A stretch of 64,000 nt of DNA from Leifsonia poae (GCF_027921845.1 NZ_BSEN01000014.1:20600-84599), one strand, 5' to 3'. Positions 20,858-28,923 are shown, numbered from the stretch's first letter. Translations and numbers: made by a program. Notes: generated by a model not told the origin, from the letters alone.

Positions 20858-22426
20858 CTACGCCTCTTTGCCGAGCTGGATCAGCAACTCGGGCGCGCGG
20901 GCCTCGAGCAGGCGGCCGCCGACGCGCACGCCGACGGCGAGCAGCACGGCGCCGAGCACGGCGCCCACCACGAGTCCGACCCACCCCCAGATCGCCTCCT
21001 GCGTGACCAGCGAGACGATCAGCAGCACCGCCTCCGGCAGGCAGAGCACCGCCAGAACGGCCCACGACACGAACGTGGCCCCGACGTTGGCAACGTTCGA
21101 GCCGGGACGCGAACGGAACGGGTTGTCACCGGGCGCCGGCACTGGGAAGACGAAGAGCGCCGAGGTGACCGACGACACCGCCAAGCCGCTCAGCAGCAGC
21201 CCGAAGGCCAGCCCGAGGAGGCCGGGGAGCGCCAGCCAGCCGTCTTGAAGGGCGGCGGGGAGGATGGTCAGCAGCAGCACGATCGGGATCGCGAACACCA
21301 GCACGGCCGACGCGCGGCCGAGACGGTCTGCGCTGCCCGGGACCGCCTTGGACATGTGGAGCGCGAACGCCGTCGAGTCGAGCGAGACGTCCGCGAGCAG
21401 CGAGATCCCGAGCAGGAAGGCCACGATCGGGCCCGACGCGATGAGGAAGCCGGAGCTGTTGTTGAGGCTGGCGTAGAACCAGAGCAGCAGCGGCAGCAGC
21501 GGGATGACGATCAGCTGCCGCAGATACCGCGGGTCACGGAACCAGTAGGTCAGGGATCGAGCCGCGATGGCGCCTGTCTGCGTGCCCGGGAACAGCCCGA
21601 ACAGGCCGAGGCTGCTGCTCGCCCGGGTGCGCGACGCCGAGTGCGCCGGGGTGACGAGCGAGCGGGTCAGCCCCCAGCGCCAGAGCGCGAGCAGCACCCC
21701 GAGCGTCGCGAGCGCGATGAGCAGCCGCAGCAGCGCCCCGACCGGATCGCCGAGCGCGACCGACGAGGGGACGGCCCAGACCGCGCCGAGCGGCGTCCAC
21801 GACAGCGCATCGGCGACGCCGGGCAGGCCGTCTGCCGTGCTGCGCAGGCCCTGTGTGATGCCGATGATGATCGGACCGGCCAGGATGAGCGGGATCATGA
21901 TGAGCAGGCCGCTGGCCTCCCGGAATCGTCGCCCGGACGAGAGCCCGCTCGAGACCGAGGTGACCGCCCGCGCGGCGACGACGCAGGTGACCGCCCCCAG
22001 CGCACCGGTGACGAGCGCGATCAGCGCGACCCCCGGCATCCGGAGCCACGAGCCGAACGTCGCGAGCGCGGCGATGGTGGTCACCGCGCCGGGCACCCCG
22101 ACGATGCCGCTCAGCAGCATCCCGGTCAGCAGCTGATTCAGCGGGATCGGGTACACCGCCAGATGCGACGGATCGAGCGTCTGCTCCCCGCCCAGGAACA
22201 GCGGGAAGATCACCCAGCCGAGCACAGCGGCCGAGCCGGCGAGCACGACGACCGTGCGCACGACGTCGACCGGCGCGAGATTGAGGAAGAACAGGCCGAG
22301 GATCGCCGCGAAGAGCATCCCGAGGCCGTAGACCGCGCCGATGATCACGGCGACGAGCTGGCTCGTGCTGCGCCGGAACGAGTTGCGGAGGACGAGAAGC
22401 CGCAGCCTTACGAGTGTTGCAACCAC
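20858..22426 (-). CDS. ABC exporter permease, 12-helix type
   Basis: A 522-residue membrane protein with about twelve hydrophobic helices in two similar halves. The first half begins VVATLVRLRLLVLRNSFRRSTSQLVAVIIGAVYG, and the second half contains ARSLTYWFRDPRYLRQLIVIPLLPLLLWF. This resembles actinobacterial ABC-2-like permeases that pair with a single ATPase gene. GTG 22426 overlaps the ATPase gene by 19 nt. Transport direction (export) follows from the partner's ABC-2 type and the lack of a binding protein; the substrate is unknown. Confidence 0.82.
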   Translation of the reverse strand: MVATLVRLRLLVLRNSFRRSTSQLVAVIIGAVYGLGMLFAAILGLFFLNLAPVDVVRTVVVLAGSAAVLGWVIFPLFLGGEQTLDPSHLAVYPIPLNQLLTGMLLSGIVGVPGAVTTIAALATFGSWLRMPGVALIALVTGALGAVTCVVAARAVTSVSSGLSSGRRFREASGLLIMIPLILAGPIIIGITQGLRSTADGLPGVADALSWTPLGAVWAVPSSVALGDPVGALLRLLIALATLGVLLALWRWGLTRSLVTPAHSASRTRASSSLGLFGLFPGTQTGAIAARSLTYWFRDPRYLRQLIVIPLLPLLLWFYASLNNSSGFLIASGPIVAFLLGISLLADVSLDSTAFALHMSKAVPGSADRLGRASAVLVFAIPIVLLLTILPAALQDGWLALPGLLGLAFGLLLSGLAVSSVTSALFVFPVPAPGDNPFRSRPGSNVANVGATFVSWAVLAVLCLPEAVLLIVSLVTQEAIWGWVGLVVGAVLGAVLLAVGVRVGGRLLEARAPELLIQLGKEA

Positions 22427-23205
22427 TCCGGCCCCTCCCCGACGCGACGGCCGCCGACCAGCTCGACGAACCGGTCTTCCAGCGTGGACGCGCCGCGCAC
22501 GTCGTCAACGGTTCCGGATGCGACGACGCGGCCTGCGGTGATCACGGCGACGTGGTCGCACATCCGCTGCACGAGATCCATCACGTGAGACGACACGATC
22601 ACCGTGCCGCCGCCGCGGACGAAACCGGCCAGGATGTCGCGGATGTTCGCCGCGGACACCGGATCGACCGACTCGAACGGCTCATCGAGCACGAGCAGCC
22701 GGGGTGCGTGCACCATGGCGCAGGCGAGCGCGATCTTCTTCGTCATGCCGGCGGAGTAGTCGACGACGAGCGTGCCGCCGTCCTTCTCGAGATCGAGGAG
22801 CTTCAACAGGTCGGCCGTGCGCTGCGTGGCCGTCGGGCGATCCATGCCGCTGAGCAGCCCGGCGTACTCCACGAGCTGCGTTCCGGTGAGGCGGTCGAAC
22901 AGCCGCACGCCGTCGGAGAGCACGCCGACCATCGACTTGGCCGCGATCGGGTCGCGCCACACATCGACGCCGTGGATCGACACCTGGCCGCCATCCGGGC
23001 GCAGCAGCCCCGTCGCCATGCTGAGCGTCGTGGTCTTCCCCGCGCCGTTCGGGCCGACCAGCCCGTAGAAGCTCCCGCTCGGCACATCCAGGTCGATGCC
23101 GTCGACGGCCGCCTTCGAGCCGAAGCTCTTGTGCAGGTTCCGGATGCTCAACGCAGTGCCCGGGTCATGCGGTGGTAGCTCGCTCGCGGCGTTGACTCTG
23201 CTCAT
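22408..23205 (-). CDS. ABC transporter ATP-binding protein
   Basis: A 265-residue ATPase. Walker A is GPNGAGKTTT (about 45-54), the signature motif is unusual (DYSAGMTKKIALACAM instead of LSGGQ), Walker B is LLVLDEPFESVD, and the switch histidine is in VIVSSHVMDLV. It resembles the CcmA/NatA-like exporters. ATG 23205 is chosen because GGGAAG lies upstream; a further 17-residue extension would be Arg/Cys-rich and unlikely. It is the first gene of the two-gene exporter operon. Confidence 0.92.
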   Translation of the reverse strand: MSRVNAASELPPHDPGTALSIRNLHKSFGSKAAVDGIDLDVPSGSFYGLVGPNGAGKTTTLSMATGLLRPDGGQVSIHGVDVWRDPIAAKSMVGVLSDGVRLFDRLTGTQLVEYAGLLSGMDRPTATQRTADLLKLLDLEKDGGTLVVDYSAGMTKKIALACAMVHAPRLLVLDEPFESVDPVSAANIRDILAGFVRGGGTVIVSSHVMDLVQRMCDHVAVITAGRVVASGTVDDVRGASTLEDRFVELVGGRRVGEGPEWLQHS

Positions 23206-23347
23206 TCGGCTTCCCGTTCGTCGGTGACAACTCCGCCAACAGTACAAGCGGTCCACCCCCGGGCAAAGAGGCCGAGCGGTGGTCGCTTTACTTTCACACC
23301 GAGGCTTTCACACCGGGCCCACAAGCGGCTTCGCTAGCGTCGAATGC

Positions 23348-24082
23348 GTGACTTCGGAACCTCTCGCAGCTGAACCCGGCGAACCCCTCCTGTCGGAGCG
23401 CGCGATCCTGGCGCTCCAGCAGATCGACCCGATGACGCTGTTCGAGATGCGCGCATTCCGGGAGAGCTTCGCGCGCTTCATCATGCCGTACAAGTTCGGT
23501 ATCGACGAGATCTCGACCAAGGTGAGCATCCTGCGCGAGGAGTTCGCCCAGCTGCACGACTACAACCCGATCGAGCACATCTCGAGCCGTCTGAAGTCGG
23601 CGGAGAGCATCGAGGCGAAGATCGTCCGCAAGCAGTGCGAGCCGTCGTTCGACGAGATCCGCAAGTCGATCACCGACATCGCCGGCGTCCGCATCGTCTG
23701 CAGCTTCGTCTCCGACGTCTACCGGGTGTACGAGCTGCTCGCGGCGCAAGAAGACGTGCACATCGTCAAGGTGAAGGACTACATCGCCAACCCCAAGCCG
23801 AACGGCTACAAGAGCCTGCACGTGATCCTCGAGATCCCGGTGTTCCTCAGCGAGGGCAGCGTGCTGGTGCCCGTCGAGGTTCAGCTGCGCACGGTCGCCA
23901 TGGACTTCTGGGCGAGCCTCGAGCACAAGATCTACTACAAGTACGACGGGGACGTGCCCGCCGGGCTGCTGAGCGACCTCACGGACGCGGCGGCGACGGC
24001 CAACGAGCTCGACGTGACGATGGAGAAGTTGCACCGTCAGGTGCGCGGCGGCGCGGTCCAGTCGCGGGCGATCGCGATCTGA
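23348..24082 (+). CDS. small alarmone synthetase, RelQ/YjbM-type GTP pyrophosphokinase
   Basis: A 244-residue single-domain (p)ppGpp synthetase. It transfers pyrophosphate from ATP to GDP or GTP. The RelA/SpoT fold shows KVSILREEFAQLHDYNPIEHISSRLKS, DIAGVRIVCSFVSDVYRVYELL, NPKPNGYKSLHVILEIPVF and the RelQ-like EVQLRTVAMDFWASLEHKIYYK. No HD hydrolase, TGS or ACT domain is present. GTG 23348 is chosen because TAGCGT (23335-23340) ends 7 nt before it and there is no ribosome site, so the mRNA is probably leaderless. The direct repeat CTTTCACACCG (23291-23301, 23305-23315) lies upstream. Confidence 0.93.
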   Translation: MTSEPLAAEPGEPLLSERAILALQQIDPMTLFEMRAFRESFARFIMPYKFGIDEISTKVSILREEFAQLHDYNPIEHISSRLKSAESIEAKIVRKQCEPSFDEIRKSITDIAGVRIVCSFVSDVYRVYELLAAQEDVHIVKVKDYIANPKPNGYKSLHVILEIPVFLSEGSVLVPVEVQLRTVAMDFWASLEHKIYYKYDGDVPAGLLSDLTDAAATANELDVTMEKLHRQVRGGAVQSRAIAI

Positions 24083-24142
24083 GGTCTTGATCCAGGGTCT
24101 TGATCCAGGGTCTTGATAACGGGCGGCGGCAGACGCTAGCCT
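24083..24142 (+). promoter_or_regulatory. tandem 13-bp repeat merging into a promoter
   Basis: GGTCTTGATCCAG is repeated about 2.7 times (24083-24117), beginning at the stop codon of the alarmone synthetase gene. The last unit supplies TTGATA (24113-24118), which lies 18 bp before TAGCCT (24137-24142). These are plausible -35 and -10 boxes for the RIO kinase leader. A CCTGATCAGG palindrome overlaps the -10 box and start point (24140-24149). Confidence 0.6.
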
Positions 24143-24201
24143 GATCAGGTTCTGCCGGGAGGTCGTCTCCTGAGCCCGGAGCGGAGAGGATGCGTGACAC
24201 C

Positions 24202-24264
24202 ATGACTGCGATTGCCGTGCCCGCATCCGGCCCCCTCTTCTTCGAGGCCACCGCGAACATCTGA
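24202..24264 (+). CDS. putative 20-residue leader peptide upstream of the RIO kinase
   Basis: The frame reads MTAIAVPASGPLFFEATANI then stop. GGAGAGG lies at 24183-24189, and an in-frame ATG at 24190 is an alternative start. The last codons and the TGA form one arm and the loop of a strong hairpin (24244-24278), so ribosome position would decide whether the hairpin folds. That layout is typical of attenuators. No run of one regulatory amino acid is obvious (Ala 5 of 20, Phe-Phe at 13-14). Translation is not demonstrated. Confidence 0.5.
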   Translation: MTAIAVPASGPLFFEATANI

Positions 24265-24278
24265 CGTTCGGTGGCCTC
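24244..24278 (+). terminator. attenuator-like hairpin overlapping the leader ORF
   Basis: GAGGCCACC plus GAAC (from 24244) pairs with GTTCGGTGGCCTC (24266-24278) with a 2-nt CG bulge and the loop ATCTGAC, which contains the leader stop codon. The sequence after it is CGTTCTCT, a weak U-tract. It ends 21 nt before the kinase start codon. It could be a regulated terminator, or a fold that affects the kinase ribosome site (GGAG at 24287-24290). Confidence 0.6.
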
Positions 24279-24299
24279 CGTTCTCTGGAGCTCACCACC

Positions 24300-25145
24300 G
24301 TGACATTCGACGAAACGTCGTTCGCTGTACCCGCTTTCTCCGTACCCACTTTCGCCACCCACGAACCCATCGACGGGCAGCGCTGGTCCACCTGGCCCGC
24401 CACGATGCCGAGCGAGCGCGGCCCCCAGCCGTGGCCCGCCTGGCTCGTCACCTCGGCCGGCGCCTTCGATACCGAACTCGGCATCGTGAAGACCGGCAAA
24501 GAGGCCGACGTGCACCTGATCGAGCGCGCCGTGCCGGATGACCCGTCCCGAACCGTGCTGCTCGCCGCCAAACGCTACCGCGACGCCGCGACCAGCGACT
24601 TCCACCGCTCCGCCCGCTACCAAGAGGGCCGACGGATGCGCAACACCCGCGACAGCCGGGCGGTTGCGCGCGGCTCCGCGTACGGACGCCAGGTCGCCGC
24701 CGGGCGCTGGGCGTACGCGGAGTTCGAGACGCTCTGCCGGCTGCAGACGCTCGGACTCCCCGTGCCGTACCCGGTGCAGGTTCACGGCACCGAACTGCTC
24801 ATGGAGTTCATCGGCGACGGGATGACTGCGGCGCCCCGTCTGGCGCAGCAGCGCCTCGACGGCGCCGAACTCGCCGGATGCTTCGACCAGGTCGTCACCA
24901 TCATGCGGGCCCTCGCTGCTGCCGGGCTCGCCCACGGCGACCTGTCCGCCTACAACCTGCTCGTGCACCACGGCCGGGTGGTCGTGATCGATCTGCCGCA
25001 GGTCGTCGAGGTGGTGAGCAACCCGAGCGGCATGGACTTCTTGCAACGGGACTGCGTGAACATCTGCGACTGGTTCACGCGCCGAGGTTTCGAGTGCGAC
25101 GCGGACGAGCTGTTCGGCGAGCTGGTGGCGGAGGCGTTCGGGTAG
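24300..25145 (+). CDS. RIO1-type serine/threonine kinase or ATPase
   Basis: A 281-residue RIO-family protein. The glycine-loop equivalent is GIVKTGKEADVHLI (61-74), the ATP-binding lysine is probably Lys91 (LLAAKRYRD), the catalytic loop is HGDLSAYNLLV (212-222) and the metal-binding Asp231 is in VVVIDLPQVV. The activation and substrate lobes are absent, as is normal for RIO proteins. In archaea and eukaryotes RIO1 acts in small-subunit maturation; the bacterial role is poorly known. GTG 24300 has GGAG upstream. A 150-nt leader with a short ORF and hairpin precedes it. Confidence 0.9.
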   Translation: MTFDETSFAVPAFSVPTFATHEPIDGQRWSTWPATMPSERGPQPWPAWLVTSAGAFDTELGIVKTGKEADVHLIERAVPDDPSRTVLLAAKRYRDAATSDFHRSARYQEGRRMRNTRDSRAVARGSAYGRQVAAGRWAYAEFETLCRLQTLGLPVPYPVQVHGTELLMEFIGDGMTAAPRLAQQRLDGAELAGCFDQVVTIMRALAAAGLAHGDLSAYNLLVHHGRVVVIDLPQVVEVVSNPSGMDFLQRDCVNICDWFTRRGFECDADELFGELVAEAFG

Positions 25146-25226
25146 CGCGCAGCTGCGCTCGCGCCGCACGCGTACGGCGTAGGCGCGCATCCCCCATCGT
25201 TCACCGGTGCTCGCTACTGTGTGCTC

Positions 25227-26750
25227 ATGACCAACGACCCGACCGGGCCCGGCGACGACGCGGGCCGTGGAGCAGCGAGCACGGATGCGCTCCTCACCGC
25301 CGCGAGTCCCCTCTTCATCGACAGCAGCACCAAGCGGGACATCCCGACGGGGCGCGTCGTGGCATGGGCTCTCTGGGACTGGGGCGGTGCCGCGTTCAAT
25401 GCGGTGATCACGACCTTCGTCTTCACCGTGTACCTCACCGGCAGCCTGTTCGTCGATCCGGCCCTGGTGTCGGCGCGGGACGCGGAGACGGACGTGCACG
25501 GACCGGCCCACGCTGCCGTGACGGCGGCCGAGGCGCCACTGTCGAGCGGGCTGGGCTGGGGCCTGGCGATCGCCGGGATCATCGTGGCACTGCTCGCTCC
25601 CGTGCTCGGCCAGCGCACCGACGGATCCGGGCGCCGCAAGCTCTGGCTCGGGATCAACACGGGCGTCGTCGTGCTGGTGACGGCTCTGATGTTCTTCGTC
25701 GTCGGCGAGCCGTCGTACTTCCTCCTCGGGGTCGCACTGGTGGCGATCGGAACCGTGTTCTACGAGATCGCGACGGTCAACTACAACGCCATGCTGGTGC
25801 AGGTGTCGACGCCGAAGACGGTGGGGCGCGTCAGCGGCTTCGGCTGGGGCGCCGGCTACCTCGGTGGGATCATCCTGCTGCTCATCGTGTACTTCGGCCT
25901 GGTGGTCGAGAACCCGGACGGCACCGCGGGCTTCCTGCACGCCACGCAGGACGGCGGGCTGAACATCCGGATCATCGCGCTGATCGCGGCCGCCTGGACT
26001 CTCGTGTTCTCGCTGCCGGTGCTGATCGCGGTTCCGGAGATGCCGAAGCACGCGCGGTCGGTTCGCGTCGGGTTCTTCCGCTCGTACGCGGTGCTCGTAC
26101 GCGACGTGGGCCGCCTGTGGAAGGAGAGCCGCAACACCGTGCTGTTCCTGATCGCGTCGGCGCTGTTCCGCGACGGACTGGTCGGCGTGTTCACCTTCGG
26201 CGGCATCCTGGCGCAGGGGACCTTCGGGTTCTCGAGCGGGCAGGTGATCATCTTCGCGATCGCGGCGAACGTGGTGGCCGGCGTGAGCACCCTCGTGTCG
26301 GGACGATTCGACGACCGGTTCGGGCCGAAGCCCGTGATCGTGACCTCGCTCGTCGGCCTCATCGTGGCCGGGCTGGCGGTGTTCCTCGCGCACGACCTGG
26401 GTGCGACGGCATTCTGGATCGGCGGGCTCGTGCTCTGCCTGTTCGTCGGGCCGGCGCAGTCGGCGAGTCGCACGTTCCTGGCACGGATCACCCCGACGGG
26501 GCGCGAGGGCGAGGTGTTCGGGCTCTATGCGACGACCGGACGCGCGGTGTCGTTCCTGGCGCCGCTGCTGTTCGCGACGTTCGTGGCGGTCGGCGGCGCG
26601 CAGTACTGGGGCATCCTGGGCATCGTGATCGTGCTGGCGATCGGGCTGGCGCTGCTGATCCCGGTGCGGGCTCAGTCGCAGCTGGGGGCGCCGGGGGCCG
26701 GGTCGGCGGGGGCCGGGGCCGGGCCGGGGGCCGGGACGGCGTCGCGCTGA
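25227..26750 (+). CDS. MFS transporter, UMF1/Atg22-like
   Basis: A 507-residue permease with about twelve membrane helices. The start of the domain, VVAWALWDWGGAAFNAVITTFVFTVYL, is the hallmark of the UMF1/vacuole-effluxer-like MFS group, whose eukaryotic members export amino acids from vacuoles. The loop LGQRTDGSGRRKLW and a second-half DDRFGPKPV are MFS signatures. The tail is a Gly/Ala repeat. ATG 25227 is chosen over the GTG two codons upstream because TACTGT ends 6 nt before it, so the transcript is probably leaderless. The substrate is unknown. Confidence 0.85.
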   Translation: MTNDPTGPGDDAGRGAASTDALLTAASPLFIDSSTKRDIPTGRVVAWALWDWGGAAFNAVITTFVFTVYLTGSLFVDPALVSARDAETDVHGPAHAAVTAAEAPLSSGLGWGLAIAGIIVALLAPVLGQRTDGSGRRKLWLGINTGVVVLVTALMFFVVGEPSYFLLGVALVAIGTVFYEIATVNYNAMLVQVSTPKTVGRVSGFGWGAGYLGGIILLLIVYFGLVVENPDGTAGFLHATQDGGLNIRIIALIAAAWTLVFSLPVLIAVPEMPKHARSVRVGFFRSYAVLVRDVGRLWKESRNTVLFLIASALFRDGLVGVFTFGGILAQGTFGFSSGQVIIFAIAANVVAGVSTLVSGRFDDRFGPKPVIVTSLVGLIVAGLAVFLAHDLGATAFWIGGLVLCLFVGPAQSASRTFLARITPTGREGEVFGLYATTGRAVSFLAPLLFATFVAVGGAQYWGILGIVIVLAIGLALLIPVRAQSQLGAPGAGSAGAGAGPGAGTASR

Positions 26751-26776
26751 GGCCGGTGCGGCGGCTGTTCGCTGCG

Positions 26777-26862
26777 TAACTCCGGAAGTTGCGTTCGACA
26801 CGCCGCCGGGGCGGGCATAACTCCGGAAGGATGCGGCGCTTCGGGCTCGAGGTTCCGGAGTT
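26777..26862. repeat. TAACTCCGGAAG repeats forming an intergenic hairpin
   Basis: TAACTCCGGAAG occurs twice in direct orientation (26777-26788, 26818-26829), and the inverse TTCCGGAGTT at 26853-26862 pairs with either copy. The element lies between the convergent MFS and MarR genes and could end both transcripts using alternative left arms. Confidence 0.6.
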
Positions 26863-26901
26863 GTGAGCGGGCGTCGGGGTCGGGGTCGGGCCGGGCGAGA
26901 G

Positions 26902-27654
26902 TCAGTCGCGGGGCCAGGCGCGCACGAAGCGGTCGAAGAGCTGCGCGAAGGTGCGGACCTCTTCTTCGGTGAAGCCGGCGAGCGCCTCCTCCACGGATGA
27001 GCGGCGGTGCGATCTGACCTCGGAGATCAGCGAACGGCCGGCAGTCGTGAGCTGGATGAGCGTGCGGCGGGCGTCCGACGGATCGGTGACCCGGCGGACC
27101 AGACCGCGCTCGACGCCCTCCTGCACGAGGCGGCTGGCGCGCGGCTGATCCACACCGACCGCCTCGGCGAGCGAACTGATCGACAGCTCGGAGCCGGCCT
27201 TCTCTGCGGACTCGAGCGCGTCGAGCATCCGGAAGCGCGCCGCTCGGCCGAGGGAACCGTCGGGGCGCCCGCGTCGTCCGCCGCGGGCGCGAGGGCCGGG
27301 GCCGCCGCCGGGAGCGCCGCTGCCTTCGGAGCCGTCGCCGTGATCGTGGCCGCCATGGTCGTGGTCGTGGTCGTCGTGGCCGTGACCATGGGAGTCGGGG
27401 CTGAGGCCGTGGCCGTAGTGGCCGCCGCCGGGGCCGAACTGGCGGCCGCCCCAGGGTCCGCCGGGGAACGGGGCCGACCCGAACGGACCAGCGAAACCGC
27501 CCGCGCCGGGGCCGCCCGGGCCGCCGAAACCTCCGCGGTGCTGCATCCGCCACCGCGACTGATCGTGACGGACGGCGACCAGCGCCTGCTCGATCAGTGC
27601 AACGACGTCCGCAGGCTGGGAGTTCTCTTCACGAGCTTGACCGTCCATTTCCAT
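26902..27654 (-). CDS. MarR family regulator with Gly- and His/Asp-rich N-terminal insert
   Basis: A protein of about 250 residues. A short N-terminal helix (QPADVVALIEQALVAVRHDQSRW) is followed by about 90 residues of Gly/Pro-rich sequence and a His/Asp tract (HYGHG... SHGHGHDDHDHDHGGHDHGDG). A MarR winged-helix domain comes next: LGRAARFRMLDALESAEKAGSELSISSLAEAVGVDQPRASRLVQEGVERGLVRR, then the wing DPSDARRTLIQLT. The His/Asp tract looks able to bind metal ions. ATG 27654 is one of several close starts (also 27648, 27666). It diverges from a second His-rich MarR-like gene across a 56-bp region with two palindromes. Confidence 0.8.
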   Translation of the reverse strand: MEMDGQAREENSQPADVVALIEQALVAVRHDQSRWRMQHRGGFGGPGGPGAGGFAGPFGSAPFPGGPWGGRQFGPGGGHYGHGLSPDSHGHGHDDHDHDHGGHDHGDGSEGSGAPGGGPGPRARGGRRGRPDGSLGRAARFRMLDALESAEKAGSELSISSLAEAVGVDQPRASRLVQEGVERGLVRRVTDPSDARRTLIQLTTAGRSLISEVRSHRRSSVEEALAGFTEEEVRTFAQLFDRFVRAWPRD

Positions 27655-27693
27655 GTATGCAATCATACATTTGGTTGTAATAGTACATACAAC
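27653..27693. promoter_or_regulatory. twin operators between divergent MarR-like genes
   Basis: ATGTATGCAATCATACAT (27653-27670) is a perfect 7-4-7 palindrome over the start codon of the minus-strand gene. GTTGTA-N8-TACAAC (27674-27693) is a 6-8-6 inverted repeat. Both are AT-rich in a GC-rich setting and are the right size for MarR dimers. The plus-strand gene has its ribosome site GAAAGGGG just downstream. Binding would repress both genes. Confidence 0.75.
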
Positions 27694-27710
27694 AAGAAAG
27701 GGGTTCTCTG

Positions 27711-28907
27711 ATGAACACCACCACAGACACACATGGCACGCCGCCCGGCTACTGGTTCGGCGTGATCGAACACAACCTGCGCGCTTCGATGCGCGACGAG
27801 CTCGCCGAGTTCGGCCTGCGCCGCGGGAGCTGGCGCATCCTGCACACCCTCGCGGACGGCCACGCCTCCGTCGAGGACATCGAGGCCTCCCTGCCTCCCC
27901 GGCGCCACCAGGGACACGGCCGCTCGCGCGGCGGACGTCGCGGCCACGGATACGGCCGCTGGGCCGGCTTCGGCGGCGAGCTCAGCTTTAGCGGCGAGCG
28001 CGGTTTCGGCGGCGAGCGCGGTTTCGGCGGCGAGCGCGGTTTCGGCGGCGAGCGCAGCTTTAGTGGCGAGCGCGGCTTCGGCCCGGGCGCCGACGACGCT
28101 GGCGGCCCCGTCGGCGGAAGGGGACGCGGACGCTTCGGCTTCGCCTCCGACGAAGAGCGCCAGGCGTTCTTCGATAAGAAGCGCGAACAGCTCGGACATC
28201 CGCCGTTCTCGTCGGACGAGGAGCGCGAGGCGTTCTTCGCCGAGCGCCGACGTTCGCACGGGGTTCCGGCATTCCACGAGGGCGACGAGCGTGGTCCCGC
28301 ACCGTTCGCCTCCGACGAGGAGCGCCACGCGTTCTTCGCCGGGATGCGCGCAGCGGGCTTCGCTCGCGGCGGCCGCGCCTGGCACCATCACCGCGGAGCC
28401 GACGGCTTCCGCGGGTACGGCGGCGACGCACATCCCGACCACCACGGTCACGACGGTCGCAACGAGCACCATCACCACGGCGCCGAGGACCACCACGGCC
28501 ACGACCACGACCACGAGGGTCATGACGGTCACGACGAACACCTCCACCACGACCCCGAGGCCGACCATGGCCGCGGCCACGGGCACGACCACCACCGCCG
28601 CTTCGGCGGCCGCGGTCGGGACCGCACCGGCCGCGTGGCCTCAACTCTCGACGCCTTCGTCGAGAAGGGTTGGGTGACCGTCACCGACGGCGTCGCCGAG
28701 CTCACCCCCGAGGGACGCGCCGCCCACGATGCCGCCTTCGAGCGCATCCGGGCACTCCGCACATCCGTCGCCGAGGGCATCACCGACGAGGACTACGCCA
28801 CCACCATGGCGACCCTCGAAGCGATGGCCCGCAACCTCGGCTGGGATGGCGCCCGTAGCGAGTCGCCCGACGAGCCGACGACGGGGGCCCCCACCCCCGA
28901 GTCCTGA
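27711..28907 (+). CDS. PadR/MarR-like regulator split by repeat and His-rich insert
   Basis: A 398-residue protein with no close family match that I recognise. Residues 12-62 (YWFGVIEHNLRASMRDELAEFGLRRGSWRILHTL) look like the first helices of a MarR or PadR domain. A long insert follows: a Gly/Arg segment, six copies of an F-G/S-GER-G/S hexapeptide (86-123), three F-S/A-SDEER-AFF repeats (144-154, 167-176, 199-209), and a His/Asp/Gly tract (224-296) with about 35 histidines. Residues 306-378 (TGRVASTLDAFVEKGWVTVTDGVAELTPEGRAAHDAAFERIRAL) supply a wing and C-terminal helix. Metal sensing or binding is a plausible inference. It ends before a strong terminator. Confidence 0.75.
   Translation: MNTTTDTHGTPPGYWFGVIEHNLRASMRDELAEFGLRRGSWRILHTLADGHASVEDIEASLPPRRHQGHGRSRGGRRGHGYGRWAGFGGELSFSGERGFGGERGFGGERGFGGERSFSGERGFGPGADDAGGPVGGRGRGRFGFASDEERQAFFDKKREQLGHPPFSSDEEREAFFAERRRSHGVPAFHEGDERGPAPFASDEERHAFFAGMRAAGFARGGRAWHHHRGADGFRGYGGDAHPDHHGHDGRNEHHHHGAEDHHGHDHDHEGHDGHDEHLHHDPEADHGRGHGHDHHRRFGGRGRDRTGRVASTLDAFVEKGWVTVTDGVAELTPEGRAAHDAAFERIRALRTSVAEGITDEDYATTMATLEAMARNLGWDGARSESPDEPTTGAPTPES
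27966..28079 (+). repeat. in-frame 18-bp tandem repeat within the His-rich regulator gene
   Basis: About six copies of a unit close to GGCGGCGAGCGCGGTTTC encode FGGERG / FSGERG hexapeptides. The two central copies are identical at the DNA level, which points to recent expansion by slippage or recombination. The number of repeats is likely to vary between strains without breaking the frame. Confidence 0.85.
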
Positions 28908-28923
28908 CCCGGCCGGCTCCATC

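Noticed and set aside
20762..22588. Plus-strand open frame of 608 codons
   Set aside because: Antisense to the ABC permease, whose membrane helices are unmistakable; the frame has a Gln/Asp/Arg-rich meaningless composition.
23979..26801. Minus-strand open frame of 940 codons
   Set aside because: It runs antisense through the RIO kinase and MFS genes, both of which have clear motifs. Its composition (Arg/His/Pro/Gln-rich) is that of a shadow.
27966..28079. Regular short repeats as a possible CRISPR array
   Set aside because: The units are 18 bp, directly adjacent, without spacers, and in frame within a protein-coding gene.
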